From Mycobacterium paraense (lineage in GTDB: Bacteria; Actinomycetota; Actinomycetes; Mycobacteriales; Mycobacteriaceae): a stretch of DNA of 64,000 nucleotides. Positions within the stretch are counted from its first letter, which is position 1. Every line of letters starts with the position of its first letter. Location: the NCBI RefSeq assembly GCF_002101815.1, contig NZ_LQPM01000030.1:186001-250000 (forward strand), given 5' to 3'. A program made the position numbers and the translations under genes. The notes beneath the pieces were generated by a model. That model worked only from the letters and a program-made list of their open reading frames with translations. It ran no database searches and had not been told where the DNA came from. This document shows positions 42,114 to 50,455 of the stretch, one piece after another.

Positions 42114-43097
42114 TCAGCCCACGCCCGCATACGAATGCAGGCCCACGGTGACCAGGTTAACGAAGAACAGATTGAAGACCATGGCGACGAAACCCACGAC
42201 GTTGATCCACGCCGCCTTCCTATCGCGCCATCCCGCCGTCGACCTGGCATGCAGATACGCGGCGTATACCACCCACGCGATAAACGAAACCGTCTCCTTG
42301 GGATCCCAGCCCCAGTACCGGCCCCAGGCTTCCTCGGCCCAGATGGCGCCGAAGATGACCCCGAACCCGAACACCGGAAACGCGAAGATCGTGGTGCGGT
42401 AGGCGACGCGGTCCAGGGTCTGCGCGTCGGGCAGGCGCTGCACCATCCGGGCCAGCGCGCTATCAGTGCCTTCCGGGTCTGGGTCCGCCCCTAGCCGCGA
42501 CGTGCGCAGCAGGAACAGGATGCTGGAAATGCCGGCGACCATGAACACCCCGGAACCCAGGCTGACCACCGACACGTGGATGGGCAGCCAGTAGGACTGC
42601 AGCGCGGGCATCACCGGCGCGGCGTTGGTGTAGAGCCAGCGGCCGGAGACGGTCAGCAGGATCAGCACCGGCACCAGCAAGAACACCCACAGCGGGCGGT
42701 ACTGCGGGCGGCGCAGCACGATCGCGCCGGCGACCAGGCCGCAGCAGCACGTCAGGTTGATGAACTCGTACATGTTGCCCCACGGCGGCCGCATGGTCGC
42801 CAGGCCGCGCAGCGCGATGCAGACCAGCAGCAGGCCGATGCCGAGGTAGACCACCGCCAGCCCGGCCCGCCCGACGCGCTCGTCGAACGGGCGCTCGTCG
42901 GCGTCGGCCACGATGCCGGGCACCGCGCTGTCGGCGGCCACCGAGCCGGCCAACACGCGCCGGTCCACGCGGCGGCTGCCGGCGTAGGCCAACTCGAACG
43001 CCAGCAGCATCATGGCGACCACCAGGGCCACCACCGCCGAGGTGAACGCCCAGTCGGAGTAGCGCGCCAGCCCGATGTTGACGTGCAGGGTGTTCAT
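42114..43097 (-). CDS. ccsA: Cytochrome c biogenesis protein CcsA (ResC)
   Basis: The haem-handling half of System II cytochrome c synthetase. The 327-residue membrane protein has about eight helices and the family's Trp-rich haem-binding WAEEAWGRYWGWDPKETVSF (about 259-278) with flanking His residues (LPIHVSVVS, LHARSTAGW). It moves haem to the outer face and ligates it to CXXCH of apocytochrome with ResB. Its ATG overlaps the resB stop as ATGA (43094-43097). Confidence 0.94.
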   Translation of the reverse strand: MNTLHVNIGLARYSDWAFTSAVVALVVAMMLLAFELAYAGSRRVDRRVLAGSVAADSAVPGIVADADERPFDERVGRAGLAVVYLGIGLLLVCIALRGLATMRPPWGNMYEFINLTCCCGLVAGAIVLRRPQYRPLWVFLLVPVLILLTVSGRWLYTNAAPVMPALQSYWLPIHVSVVSLGSGVFMVAGISSILFLLRTSRLGADPDPEGTDSALARMVQRLPDAQTLDRVAYRTTIFAFPVFGFGVIFGAIWAEEAWGRYWGWDPKETVSFIAWVVYAAYLHARSTAGWRDRKAAWINVVGFVAMVFNLFFVNLVTVGLHSYAGVG

Positions 43098-44713
43098 GTG
43101 ACGTCCACCTGAGAACTCCTTCTGGACGCGGCGGACTCGCCCAGCCCGTCCAGTGTTTGCCCGGTCAACCGCTCGAACTCGTCGCCCCACCCGGAGTTGT
43201 CGGTGCGCGCCAGCCCGCCCAGTTCGACGTTCACCGTACCGGCCACCTCGCCGCCGGCCGCGGTGAGCCTGACCCACACCCGCCGGCGGCGCACCAGCAG
43301 CGACACCACCAGCCCCGCCATCATCGTGGCGGCGAAGACCAGCACCCACGTCTGGCCCGGGTCGTGGGAGACCTGCAGGTTGACGAACGGCACCGCCCCG
43401 TCGAAGCGCACGACCGTGCCGGCGGCCGGCCCCTGGTCGAGCCGGACCTCCTGGCCGGCGCGCAGGTTGACCCGCTTCTCCTTGGTCAGCCGGCCCTGCT
43501 CGATCAGCCGGTGATCCAGCGAGAACAACGACTGGGGCCGCCCGGTGTCCAGGCCGGTGTCGCCGCGGTAGATGTCGACGGCCACCGCGGGGGCGTTCAG
43601 CGCCGGGAAGCGCGACGACAGCAGCGTCCCGTCGAGTTGCTCGGTGGGCGCCAGCAGGCCCTGGATCGCGATCTCGTGCTGGCGGCGCTCCGCCGCGTTG
43701 GGATAGCTGCCGGCGGGCGGGTCGATCCGCGCCACCCCCGAGCTGAGCAGCGTCTGCGGGTTGTCGGGCCGCCATTGCACGGTCGACGTGCGCGTCTGGC
43801 CGTCCGGGAAGGTCACGGTGAACGTGGGCGCATAGCCGTGGCCCTGCAGGTACACCCGGTCGCCGCCGACGCGCAGCGGGTGGTTGACCTCGAGCAGGTA
43901 ATGCCGCCAGCTGTTCGCGGCCAGGTCCCTGCCGGCCTGGTAGTCGATGTCGGCGGCGAACGAGGTGGCCTGCCCGGACGGCAGGTAGTGGGCCTGGAAG
44001 TCGTTGACGCGGATGCAGATCGGGTGCAGCGACGTGCCGTCGACGGTGTTGCCGGCGCGGAACGAGTCGAAGGCGGCCGGCGAGGCCGAGCAGAAGCCGG
44101 GGCCGCCGTCGGCGATGACGATGACGTTGCCCTCGTAGCCGAAGAGCTTGCCGACGGCCACGGCGACCAGCAGGCCCAGCAACGAGAAGTGGAAGACGAT
44201 GTTGCCGAACTCGCGCAGGTAGCCCTTCTCCGCCGAGACCTCGACGACTTCGCCCTCGTGCCGGATGGCCGTGCGCCAGCCACGCAGTCGGCCGGTGATC
44301 GTGTTCGCCAGGGCGTTGAGGTCGGCCGGGTCGCCGGCCACCTCGGCGCTGGCGTGCTTGGGCAGCCGGGACAGGTTGCGCGGGGCGGGCACCGGGGTGG
44401 CGCGCAGGCTGCGCGCGTGCTCGATCATCCGCGGGGTCAGGCAGCCGACCAGCGAGACGAACAGCAGCACGTAGATGGCGGTGAACCAGAAGCTGGAGAA
44501 CACGTCGAAGGCCTGCAGCCGGTTCAGCCAGGGTCCGATCACCCGATGGGTCGCCAGGTACTCGTCCACCTTGCCGGCGTTGAGGCTGCGCTGCGGCAGC
44601 AGCGCGCCCGGTATCGCGCCCAGCGCGAGCAGGAACAGCAGCACCAGCGCGGTGCCCATCGAGGTCAGCGCGCGCCAGGTGTTGCGGGCCCAGGCGGTGG
44701 CCTTCGCGATCAA
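43094..44713 (-). CDS. resB: Cytochrome c biogenesis protein ResB
   Basis: The partner of CcsA. The 539-residue protein has three N-terminal membrane helices (LTSMGTALVLLFLLALGAIPG first), a large extracytoplasmic domain from about 195 to 445, and a final helix (VLVFAATMMAGLVVSLLV). GNIVFHFSLLGLLVAVAVG is typical of ResB. The best start is TTG 44713, which overlaps the ccdA stop as TTGA; no in-frame ATG or GTG is nearby. The very long upstream open frame is a shadow of ccdA. Confidence 0.92.
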   Translation of the reverse strand: MIAKATAWARNTWRALTSMGTALVLLFLLALGAIPGALLPQRSLNAGKVDEYLATHRVIGPWLNRLQAFDVFSSFWFTAIYVLLFVSLVGCLTPRMIEHARSLRATPVPAPRNLSRLPKHASAEVAGDPADLNALANTITGRLRGWRTAIRHEGEVVEVSAEKGYLREFGNIVFHFSLLGLLVAVAVGKLFGYEGNVIVIADGGPGFCSASPAAFDSFRAGNTVDGTSLHPICIRVNDFQAHYLPSGQATSFAADIDYQAGRDLAANSWRHYLLEVNHPLRVGGDRVYLQGHGYAPTFTVTFPDGQTRTSTVQWRPDNPQTLLSSGVARIDPPAGSYPNAAERRQHEIAIQGLLAPTEQLDGTLLSSRFPALNAPAVAVDIYRGDTGLDTGRPQSLFSLDHRLIEQGRLTKEKRVNLRAGQEVRLDQGPAAGTVVRFDGAVPFVNLQVSHDPGQTWVLVFAATMMAGLVVSLLVRRRRVWVRLTAAGGEVAGTVNVELGGLARTDNSGWGDEFERLTGQTLDGLGESAASRRSSQVDVT

Positions 44714-45501
44714 ATCGGCAGCCTCACGTCGGACACGAACGCGTCGCGCAGCCAGGAGATGAAGTCGTTCCACACGCCGGTCACCAGCAGGGCGCCGACG
44801 GCGATCAGCAGCGCGCCGCCGAAGACCTGGATGGCCCGGGTGTGCCGCCGCAGCCAGCCCAGCGCCCCCACCGCCCCCGCCGAGCCGAACGCCAGCAGCA
44901 CGAACGGGATGCCCAGCCCCAGGCAGTAGGCGATCACCAACGCGACGCCGCGCGCGACGTTCGCGCCGTCGGTGGCCGAGGCGACGGTGATCACCCCGGT
45001 CAGCGTCGGCCCCAGGCACGGGGTCCAGCCCAGCGCGAACACCGCGCCCAGCACCGGCGCGCCGGCGACCGTCGTCAGCTGCCGCGGGCTGAACCGGGCC
45101 TGGCGCTGCAGCGCCGGAATCAGGCCCACGAACACCAGCCCCATCACGATGGTCAGCACGCCGCCGGCCCGCTGCAGGGCCAGCTGGTTGGTGATCAGCG
45201 TGGTGGTCATGCCGAGCACCGCGACGGTGCCGAGCACGAACACCGCGGTGAACCCGGCGACGAACAAGGCCGCCGACCCGGCCACCCGCCACCGGGCCGA
45301 CCTCGCGGGGCGCCAAAAGGCGGAGTGCGCGCCGGGGGGCGGCTGCTCGTCGACCCCGACGACCGCCGCCAGATACGACAGGTAGCCCGGCACCAGCGGC
45401 ACCACGCACGGCGAGGCGAACGACACCAGGCCCGCCAGCAGGCACGCCCCCAGCGCCAACAGCAGCGGGCCGGCGGCGGCGATGTGGGTGAAGCCGTTCA
45501 C
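44710..45501 (-). CDS. ccdA: Thiol-disulfide transporter CcdA
   Basis: CcdA passes electrons from cytosolic thioredoxin through the membrane to keep apocytochrome c thiols reduced. The 263-residue protein has six to seven helices and both reactive Cys motifs: SFASPCVVPLVPGYLSYL (Cys32) and FALGWTPCLGPTLT. Its GTG start overlaps the stop of the thioredoxin lipoprotein gene as GTGA (45498-45501), coupling donor and acceptor. Confidence 0.94.
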   Translation of the reverse strand: MNGFTHIAAAGPLLLALGACLLAGLVSFASPCVVPLVPGYLSYLAAVVGVDEQPPPGAHSAFWRPARSARWRVAGSAALFVAGFTAVFVLGTVAVLGMTTTLITNQLALQRAGGVLTIVMGLVFVGLIPALQRQARFSPRQLTTVAGAPVLGAVFALGWTPCLGPTLTGVITVASATDGANVARGVALVIAYCLGLGIPFVLLAFGSAGAVGALGWLRRHTRAIQVFGGALLIAVGALLVTGVWNDFISWLRDAFVSDVRLPI

Positions 45502-46097
45502 TCCTTGGCCACCCGTTGCACCACGGGCTGCAGGTCAGAGGCGAGCAGCTCGCGCAGGAACACCGCCGCGACCCGGTGCTGGCGGTCCAGCACCAGCGTG
45601 GACGGGATGACGGTGGTGGGGTACTTGCCGCCGAACGCGATCAGGGTCCGCATCGCCGGGTCGTAGAGGGACGGGTAGCTGACGTGGTGGTCGTCGACGA
45701 AGTCCAGGGCGGCCTGGCGGTTGTTGTCCCGGACGTCGATGCCCAAAAACGCCACCCCGGCGGCGCGGGTGGCGTCATACACCTGCTGCAGCTGGCTGAC
45801 CTCGGCGCGGCACGGCCCGCACCACTGCCCCCAGACGTTGATGACGACGACCTGGCCGGCGAAGTCGTCGAGCGATCGCGTGTGCGCCGGATCGGCCAGG
45901 TCGGGTCCCGACAGCGGTCCCGGGCGCCCGCGGCTGGCGGGCGGGTCGTAGTAGATGTCGGTCTTGCCGCCCGGCGACACGAATTCGAAGGTGCCGCCCT
46001 GGGCCACGGCGTCGCGACCGGTGCAGCCGGCCACCAGGGTCGTCAGCACGACCCCGGCCATCGCCAGCCGCCACCCGGTTCCTGCGCCGCTCCTCAT
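45498..46097 (-). CDS. Thioredoxin-like lipoprotein for cytochrome c maturation (ResA-like)
   Basis: A 199-residue extracytoplasmic thioredoxin. The signal ends in a lipobox (TTLVAGC), then a TlpA/ResA-type thioredoxin domain with the redox pair WCGPC (about 95-99) and the cis-Pro in TTVIPSTLVLD. It reduces apocytochrome Cys residues with electrons from CcdA. I choose ATG 46097 because it has GAGGGGGAC upstream; the longer start at 46145 would add 16 residues encoded by a GC-rich repeat and has no ribosome-binding site. Confidence 0.9.
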   Translation of the reverse strand: MRSGAGTGWRLAMAGVVLTTLVAGCTGRDAVAQGGTFEFVSPGGKTDIYYDPPASRGRPGPLSGPDLADPAHTRSLDDFAGQVVVINVWGQWCGPCRAEVSQLQQVYDATRAAGVAFLGIDVRDNNRQAALDFVDDHHVSYPSLYDPAMRTLIAFGGKYPTTVIPSTLVLDRQHRVAAVFLRELLASDLQPVVQRVAKE

Positions 46098-46105
46098 CGC
46101 TTCGT

Positions 46106-46140
46106 CCCCCTCGCCGCTGCGCGGCTGGGGGTGCCCCCAC
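46106..46140 (-). repeat. GC-rich palindromic repeat at the start of the thioredoxin gene
   Basis: On the minus strand CCCC-A-GCCGC-GCA-GCGGC-GA-GGGG can fold into a hairpin, preceded by GGGGGCACCCCC. The last GGGGG is the presumed Shine-Dalgarno of the thioredoxin gene. It looks like an intergenic repeat of the kind common in M. avium-group genomes; this is from memory. Confidence 0.5.
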
Positions 46141-46158
46141 TGCATCGTCGCGGCGCCG

Positions 46159-46764
46159 TCATGGCGCGGGTTCGGAGTACTCGATGTCGACCAGCCGGTC
46201 GCCGTCGTAGATCAGCGTGGTGATCGAGCAGAGCCCGCATTCGCGCCGCCGCGGGTCGTGCCAGAGCCGCTTGCCGCTCAGGTGCAGCCGCAGCGTCCAC
46301 ACCGGCAGTTGGTGGCTGACGCACACCGCCTCCTGGCCGGTGGCGCGGGCGCGCGCCTTGTCGACCGCGGTGGTCATCCGGTTCGCGATGTCGGCGTAGG
46401 GCTCGCCCCACGACGGGGTGAACGGGTTGCGCAGCTGCCACCAGAACCGCGGGTCGCGCCACGCGCCGTCGCCGGGCCCCACGCGGCGACCCTCGAAGAA
46501 GTTGGCCGATTCGATCAGGTCGGGGTCGGTGTCGACTGCGAGGCCGTGCCTGGCGGCGATGGGCCCGGCGGTCTCCTGGGCCCGCTGCAGCGGGGACGCG
46601 ACGACGGCGACGATGTCGCGCCCGGCGAGCGCCTCGGCGACCGCGTCGGCCTGCGCCCTGCCCTTCTCGGACAGGTGGAACCCGGGCAGCCGCCCGTAGA
46701 GGACGCCGCTCGGGTTGTGCACCTCGCCGTGGCGCACGACGTGCACCCTGGTCTCGTCGGCCAT
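46159..46764 (-). CDS. Histidine phosphatase family protein (Rv0525-like)
   Basis: A 201-residue phosphoglycerate-mutase-like phosphatase. The phospho-accepting His is in VVRHGEVHNP (about 9-14), then VVASPLQRAQETA, and the second catalytic His in VCVSHQLPVW. These enzymes hydrolyse small phosphate esters or phosphoproteins; the substrate is not predictable. Its ATG shares one base with the hemL stop (TGATG), so it is translated with hemL. Confidence 0.88.
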   Translation of the reverse strand: MADETRVHVVRHGEVHNPSGVLYGRLPGFHLSEKGRAQADAVAEALAGRDIVAVVASPLQRAQETAGPIAARHGLAVDTDPDLIESANFFEGRRVGPGDGAWRDPRFWWQLRNPFTPSWGEPYADIANRMTTAVDKARARATGQEAVCVSHQLPVWTLRLHLSGKRLWHDPRRRECGLCSITTLIYDGDRLVDIEYSEPAP

Positions 46765-48116
46765 CAGCGCTTGCCCTCCGCGACGGCTTGGGCGGCGCGG
46801 CGGGCCGCGTCCAGCAGCGCCGCCGCGATCCGGTCGAATGCGGCGTCGTCCAGGGCGGTCGAGACGAACCACGCCTCGAAGGCGCTGCACGGCGGGTACA
46901 CGCCCGCGTCCAACAGGGCGTGGAAGAAGGGCGGGTAGCGCCACGTCTGACTGGCCCGCGCGGACGCGAAATCGGTCACCGGCGTTTCCGAGAAGAACAC
47001 GCTGAGCATGTTGCCGCCGCGCGGAATCTGATGGGGCACACCGGCTTTGGTGAGCTCCTCAGACAGCAGCCCGGCCAGCCGGTCCGCGTTGGCGTCCAGC
47101 GTGGCGTAGGCCGCGTCGTCGGCGGCGCGCAGCGTGGCCAGCCCGGCGGCCATCGCCACGGGGTTCCCCGACAACGTGCCGGCCTGATACACCGGGCCCA
47201 GCGGCGCCAGCCGCTCCATCACCTCGGCCCGCCCGCCGAACGCGGCGGCCGGCAGCCCGCCGCTCATCACCTTGCCGAAGGTGAACAGGTCGGCGGCGAC
47301 GGGATCGATTCCGTACCAACCACTTCGGCTGACGCGGAAGCCCGTCATCACCTCGTCGACGATCAGCAGCGCGCCGTGCTCGGCGGTGATCGCGCGCAGC
47401 GCCGCGTTGTAGCCGGGCGCGGGCGGGACGACGCCCATGTTGCCCGGGCTGGCCTCGGTGATCACCGCGGCGATCTGGTCGCCGAGGCTCGCGAACGTCT
47501 GGCGCACGGCCTCGATGTCGTTGTAGGGCAACACGATCGTGTCCGCCGCGGCCGCACCGGTCACGCCCGGCGAGGACGGCAGGCCCAGGGTCGCCACGCC
47601 GGAGCCCGCGTCGGCGAGCAACGCGTCGGCGTGGCCGTGGTAGCAGCCGGAGAACTTGACGATCTTGGCCCTGCCGGTGAACCCGCGGGCCAGCCGGACC
47701 GCGCTCATGGTGGCCTCGGTGCCGGAGTTCACCAGCCGGATCCGCTCGACCGGGGGCATGCGCCCGATGATTTCGTGGGCGAGTTCGCTCTCCGCCGGCG
47801 TCGGCGCCCCGAAGGACAGCCCGGACGCGGCGGCCGTGGCGACGGCGTCGACGACGGCCGGGTGGGCATGGCCCAGGATCATCGGCCCCCAGGAGCAGAC
47901 CAGGTCGACGTAGCGGTTGCCGTCGGCGTCGGTCAGCCAGCACCCGCGCGCCTCGGTGATGAACCGCGGGGTGCCTCCGACCGCCGTAAACGCGCGCACC
48001 GGAGAGTTCACCCCGCCGGGAATCACCGCGCAGGCGTCCTCGAACAACCGCGCCGACGCCGCCGTGACCCCGGTCGCGGCCGGGGCAGGCGCGGTCGCCT
48101 GGTCACTGCTACCCAT
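46764..48116 (-). CDS. hemL: Glutamate-1-semialdehyde 2,1-aminomutase HemL
   Basis: This PLP enzyme converts glutamate-1-semialdehyde to 5-aminolevulinate, the second step of the C5 haem pathway. The 450-residue protein has PGGVNSPVRAF near residue 33, RLVNSGTEATMSA, KFSGCYHGHADAL, the Asp in LLIVDEVMTGFR, and the PLP Lys in FTFGKVMSGGLP. ATG 48116. It heads a leftward run with the cytochrome c maturation genes, so haem supply and haem attachment may be coregulated. Its substrate comes from HemA, encoded at the window's right end. Confidence 0.95.
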   Translation of the reverse strand: MGSSDQATAPAPAATGVTAASARLFEDACAVIPGGVNSPVRAFTAVGGTPRFITEARGCWLTDADGNRYVDLVCSWGPMILGHAHPAVVDAVATAAASGLSFGAPTPAESELAHEIIGRMPPVERIRLVNSGTEATMSAVRLARGFTGRAKIVKFSGCYHGHADALLADAGSGVATLGLPSSPGVTGAAAADTIVLPYNDIEAVRQTFASLGDQIAAVITEASPGNMGVVPPAPGYNAALRAITAEHGALLIVDEVMTGFRVSRSGWYGIDPVAADLFTFGKVMSGGLPAAAFGGRAEVMERLAPLGPVYQAGTLSGNPVAMAAGLATLRAADDAAYATLDANADRLAGLLSEELTKAGVPHQIPRGGNMLSVFFSETPVTDFASARASQTWRYPPFFHALLDAGVYPPCSAFEAWFVSTALDDAAFDRIAAALLDAARRAAQAVAEGKR

Positions 48117-48176
48117 GCCGACCAGTGTCCCAGCCTCCGCGAATCCTTCAACTACAGGGTGTAGCAGACCTGCTTA

Positions 48177-48518
48177 TCAGGCGTCTTGCTGGTCGGCTTC
48201 CTGGGCGGCCCGCAGGTCACGCCGCGCGGCATCGCGCTCCCGTTCGGCGGCCCGCCGGTGCGCGTCCACGTCGCCGAGGCCCTCGACGACCGCGAGTTCC
48301 TCGATTTCCGCCGCCCTCTCGTGGGCGGCGCCGGCCTCGTAGTGCCGATACACCGCGCGGTCACGGGCCGCCTGGTCGCGCACGTGCGCGCGGTCGCTGC
48401 GCTCGGCGGCACGCTTGACGTCCTCCTCCGTGACGGCCTTCCCGGCGGCGAGTTCCGCCCCCCGAAGCAGCAGCTCCTGCGCCCGCTGGGCGGCCTCTTC
48501 ACCTGGCGAAACGGCCAT
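48177..48518 (-). CDS. Small charged helical protein of unknown function
   Basis: A 113-residue, Ala/Glu/Arg-rich protein that would be almost entirely helical, with heptad-like spacing (ERERDAARRDLRAAQEADQQDA) and possible coiled coil. No signal or domain recognised. TACTGT lies six bases before the ATG at 48518 on the minus strand, fitting a leaderless promoter. It is upstream of hemL on the same strand, 60 bases away. Supported by frame, start context and codon use only. Confidence 0.6.
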   Translation of the reverse strand: MAVSPGEEAAQRAQELLLRGAELAAGKAVTEEDVKRAAERSDRAHVRDQAARDRAVYRHYEAGAAHERAAEIEELAVVEGLGDVDAHRRAAERERDAARRDLRAAQEADQQDA

Positions 48519-48596
48519 GAAGTGACAGTACGCCGGTTGCGCCCGATCGGCGGGGCATCTTGATGGCGGGTGGCCCGGACGCGTTGGATGGGAGGC

Positions 48597-48992
48597 ATGG
48601 AACTTCCGCAGGGGCTCGCACGGTTCAATCGGCACGTCACCAATCCGGTCCAGCGGCTGTGGGCAGGCTGGGCCCCGACCTTCTGCATTCTCGAACACGT
48701 CGGGCGGCGCTCCGGAAAGCCATACCGCACACCGGTGACCGTGTTCACCGCCGAGGTCGACGGCAAACCGGGGGTGGCGATCCTGCTGACCTATGGCCCG
48801 GACCGCGACTGGCTGAAGAACCTCACCGCGGCCGGCGGCGGGCGGATGCGCCGCTACGGCAAGACATTCGGCGTCACCAACCCGCGGGTGGTCAGCAAGG
48901 CCGACGCGGCGGTCCACGTCGCGCGCCGATGGCGGCCGATCTTCGCCAGGCTGCCCTTCGAGCAAGCCGTGCTGCTCAGCAAGACCGACTGA
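48597..48992 (+). CDS. Deazaflavin-dependent nitroreductase family protein (Rv0523c-like)
   Basis: A 131-residue Ddn/DUF385-type protein. ILEHVGRRSGKPYRTPVTVF is the family signature, followed by ILLTYGPDRDWLKNLTAAGGG. Family members bind F420 and reduce quinones or aromatic compounds. ATG 48597 gives the same length as Rv0523c; the open frame continues to a GTG at 48570. It overlaps the 3' end of the convergent permease gene by 17 bases. It is the second such protein in the window (see 24517). Confidence 0.83.
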   Translation: MELPQGLARFNRHVTNPVQRLWAGWAPTFCILEHVGRRSGKPYRTPVTVFTAEVDGKPGVAILLTYGPDRDWLKNLTAAGGGRMRRYGKTFGVTNPRVVSKADAAVHVARRWRPIFARLPFEQAVLLSKTD

Positions 48993-50328
48993 CCTCGCGC
49001 CGGGCCCGGGCGATGAAGTAGAGCCCGATCACCACCGCCCAGGACAACAAGCTGAGCCAGAGCTGGCTGCGCGCGGAGCGGTCGAACGCCATCTGCACGA
49101 GCACGACGGTGATTCCGGCGAGGGTGAGGATCGACAGCACGGGGAAGAACCACATCTTGACCCGGAGCTTTTCCTCGGGCGTGCGCCTGCGCAGGACGAT
49201 CTGCGACAGCGCGATCAACCAGTAGACGAACAAGATGACCGCACCCGACGAGTTGAGCAGGAAGAGGAACACGGAGCCGGGGGCGACCCACGCCATGATG
49301 ACGCAACCGAAGCCGACCGCCGACGAGCACAGGATGGCCAGATGGGGGACGCCGCGCCGGCTGAGCGTGACCAGCCGGGCCGGGGCCTCGTGTCGGTCGG
49401 CGAGCACGAACAGCATGCGCGACGCCGTGTACAGGCCCGAGTTGAGGCAGGACAGCACCGCGGTGAGCACGACGGCATTCATCACCTGATCGGCGCCGCG
49501 CAGGCCCATGTGCCTCAGCGCGGCGACGTAGGGCGAGGCGCCCAGTTCGACCGAATTCCACGGCTGGATCACCACGAGCAAAAACACCGACCCGACGAAA
49601 AAGATCCCGATGCGCGCGACGACCGATCGCGTCGCGCGCTGCACGGCGAGTTCGGGATCCCGGCTTTCGGCAGCGGCCACGGTGACGATCTCCGCGCCGA
49701 CCATCGAGAAGATCACCACGACGATGGCGGCGAAGACCGCCCCCACGCCCTTCGGGAAGAAGCCGCCGTGCGCCGTGAGGTTCGAGAAATCCGCGTGCCG
49801 GCCGGGCCACAGCCCCAGCGCGAACAACGAGCCGACGACGAGGAAGACGGCGATGGTGGCGACTTTGATTCCGGCGAACCAGAATTCGAATTCGCCGAAG
49901 GATGACACCGAGAACAGATTCGTCGCGGTCATCAGCACCATCAGGCACAGCGACAGCAGCCACAGCGGCGCATGGAACCAGTAGCCCAGGACCTTGCCCC
50001 CGGCGACGGCCTCGAACCCGACCACGATCACCCAGAAGTACCAATACAGCCAGGCGACCGAGAATCCCGCCCAGTCGCCCAGCGCCCGCGCCGCGTAATC
50101 GGCGAACGACCCCGTCGAGGGGTTGGCGGCCGCCATCTCGCCCAGCATCCGCATCACCAACACGATCAGCAGGCCGCACAGGGCGTACGTCAGGAACGCG
50201 GCCGGCCCGGTGTCCTTGATCACCACACCGGAACCGACGAACAGGCCGGCGCCGATCACCCCGCCCAGGGCGATCATGCTGAGCTGCCGCTGCGACAGTC
50301 CCTGGCGCAGTTGGGTGGTGGCGGCCAT
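48976..50328 (-). CDS. gabP: Amino acid/GABA permease (GabP-like)
   Basis: An APC-superfamily permease with about twelve helices. The N-terminus LRQGLSQRQLSMIALGGVIGAGLFVGSG is the classic amino acid permease start, then IVVIFSMVGAEIVTVAAAES and NSGLYTASRMLFVLADR. It imports a basic, aromatic or gamma-amino acid with protons; GABA is the annotation of Rv0522. ATG 50328 (450 residues) is preferred over an in-frame start at 50388 that would run into the upstream hairpin. Convergent overlap with the Ddn-like gene. Confidence 0.87.
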   Translation of the reverse strand: MAATTQLRQGLSQRQLSMIALGGVIGAGLFVGSGVVIKDTGPAAFLTYALCGLLIVLVMRMLGEMAAANPSTGSFADYAARALGDWAGFSVAWLYWYFWVIVVGFEAVAGGKVLGYWFHAPLWLLSLCLMVLMTATNLFSVSSFGEFEFWFAGIKVATIAVFLVVGSLFALGLWPGRHADFSNLTAHGGFFPKGVGAVFAAIVVVIFSMVGAEIVTVAAAESRDPELAVQRATRSVVARIGIFFVGSVFLLVVIQPWNSVELGASPYVAALRHMGLRGADQVMNAVVLTAVLSCLNSGLYTASRMLFVLADRHEAPARLVTLSRRGVPHLAILCSSAVGFGCVIMAWVAPGSVFLFLLNSSGAVILFVYWLIALSQIVLRRRTPEEKLRVKMWFFPVLSILTLAGITVVLVQMAFDRSARSQLWLSLLSWAVVIGLYFIARARREVSRSC

Positions 50329-50375
50329 GCCTAACCACAGCACAACGGCAGGCGCGACGCGACCGGTTGGCGCGC

Positions 50376-50431
50376 CGAGACTGCGCACAGCGCGCGAATC
50401 GAGCGGAAATCACGCGCTGAGCGCAGTCTCG
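50376..50431. terminator. 19-bp-stem hairpin upstream of gabP
   Basis: CGAGACTGCGCACAGCGCG (50376-50394) pairs with the complement at 50413-50431 with one mismatch, loop 18 bases. It lies between the MFS gene stop and gabP on the same strand. No T run. The loop region contains GGAAATCACGC, shared with the hairpin at 17900-17947. Confidence 0.55.
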
Positions 50432-50455
50432 ATGACTGCGCCGCGGGCGGGCGTC

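Noticed and set aside
48186..48563. 125-residue plus-strand frame opposite the helical protein at 48177-48518
   Set aside because: The minus-strand frame has a promoter-like element and plausible helical composition, while this one lacks start signal and domain; only one of the two can be chosen and confidence is moderate.
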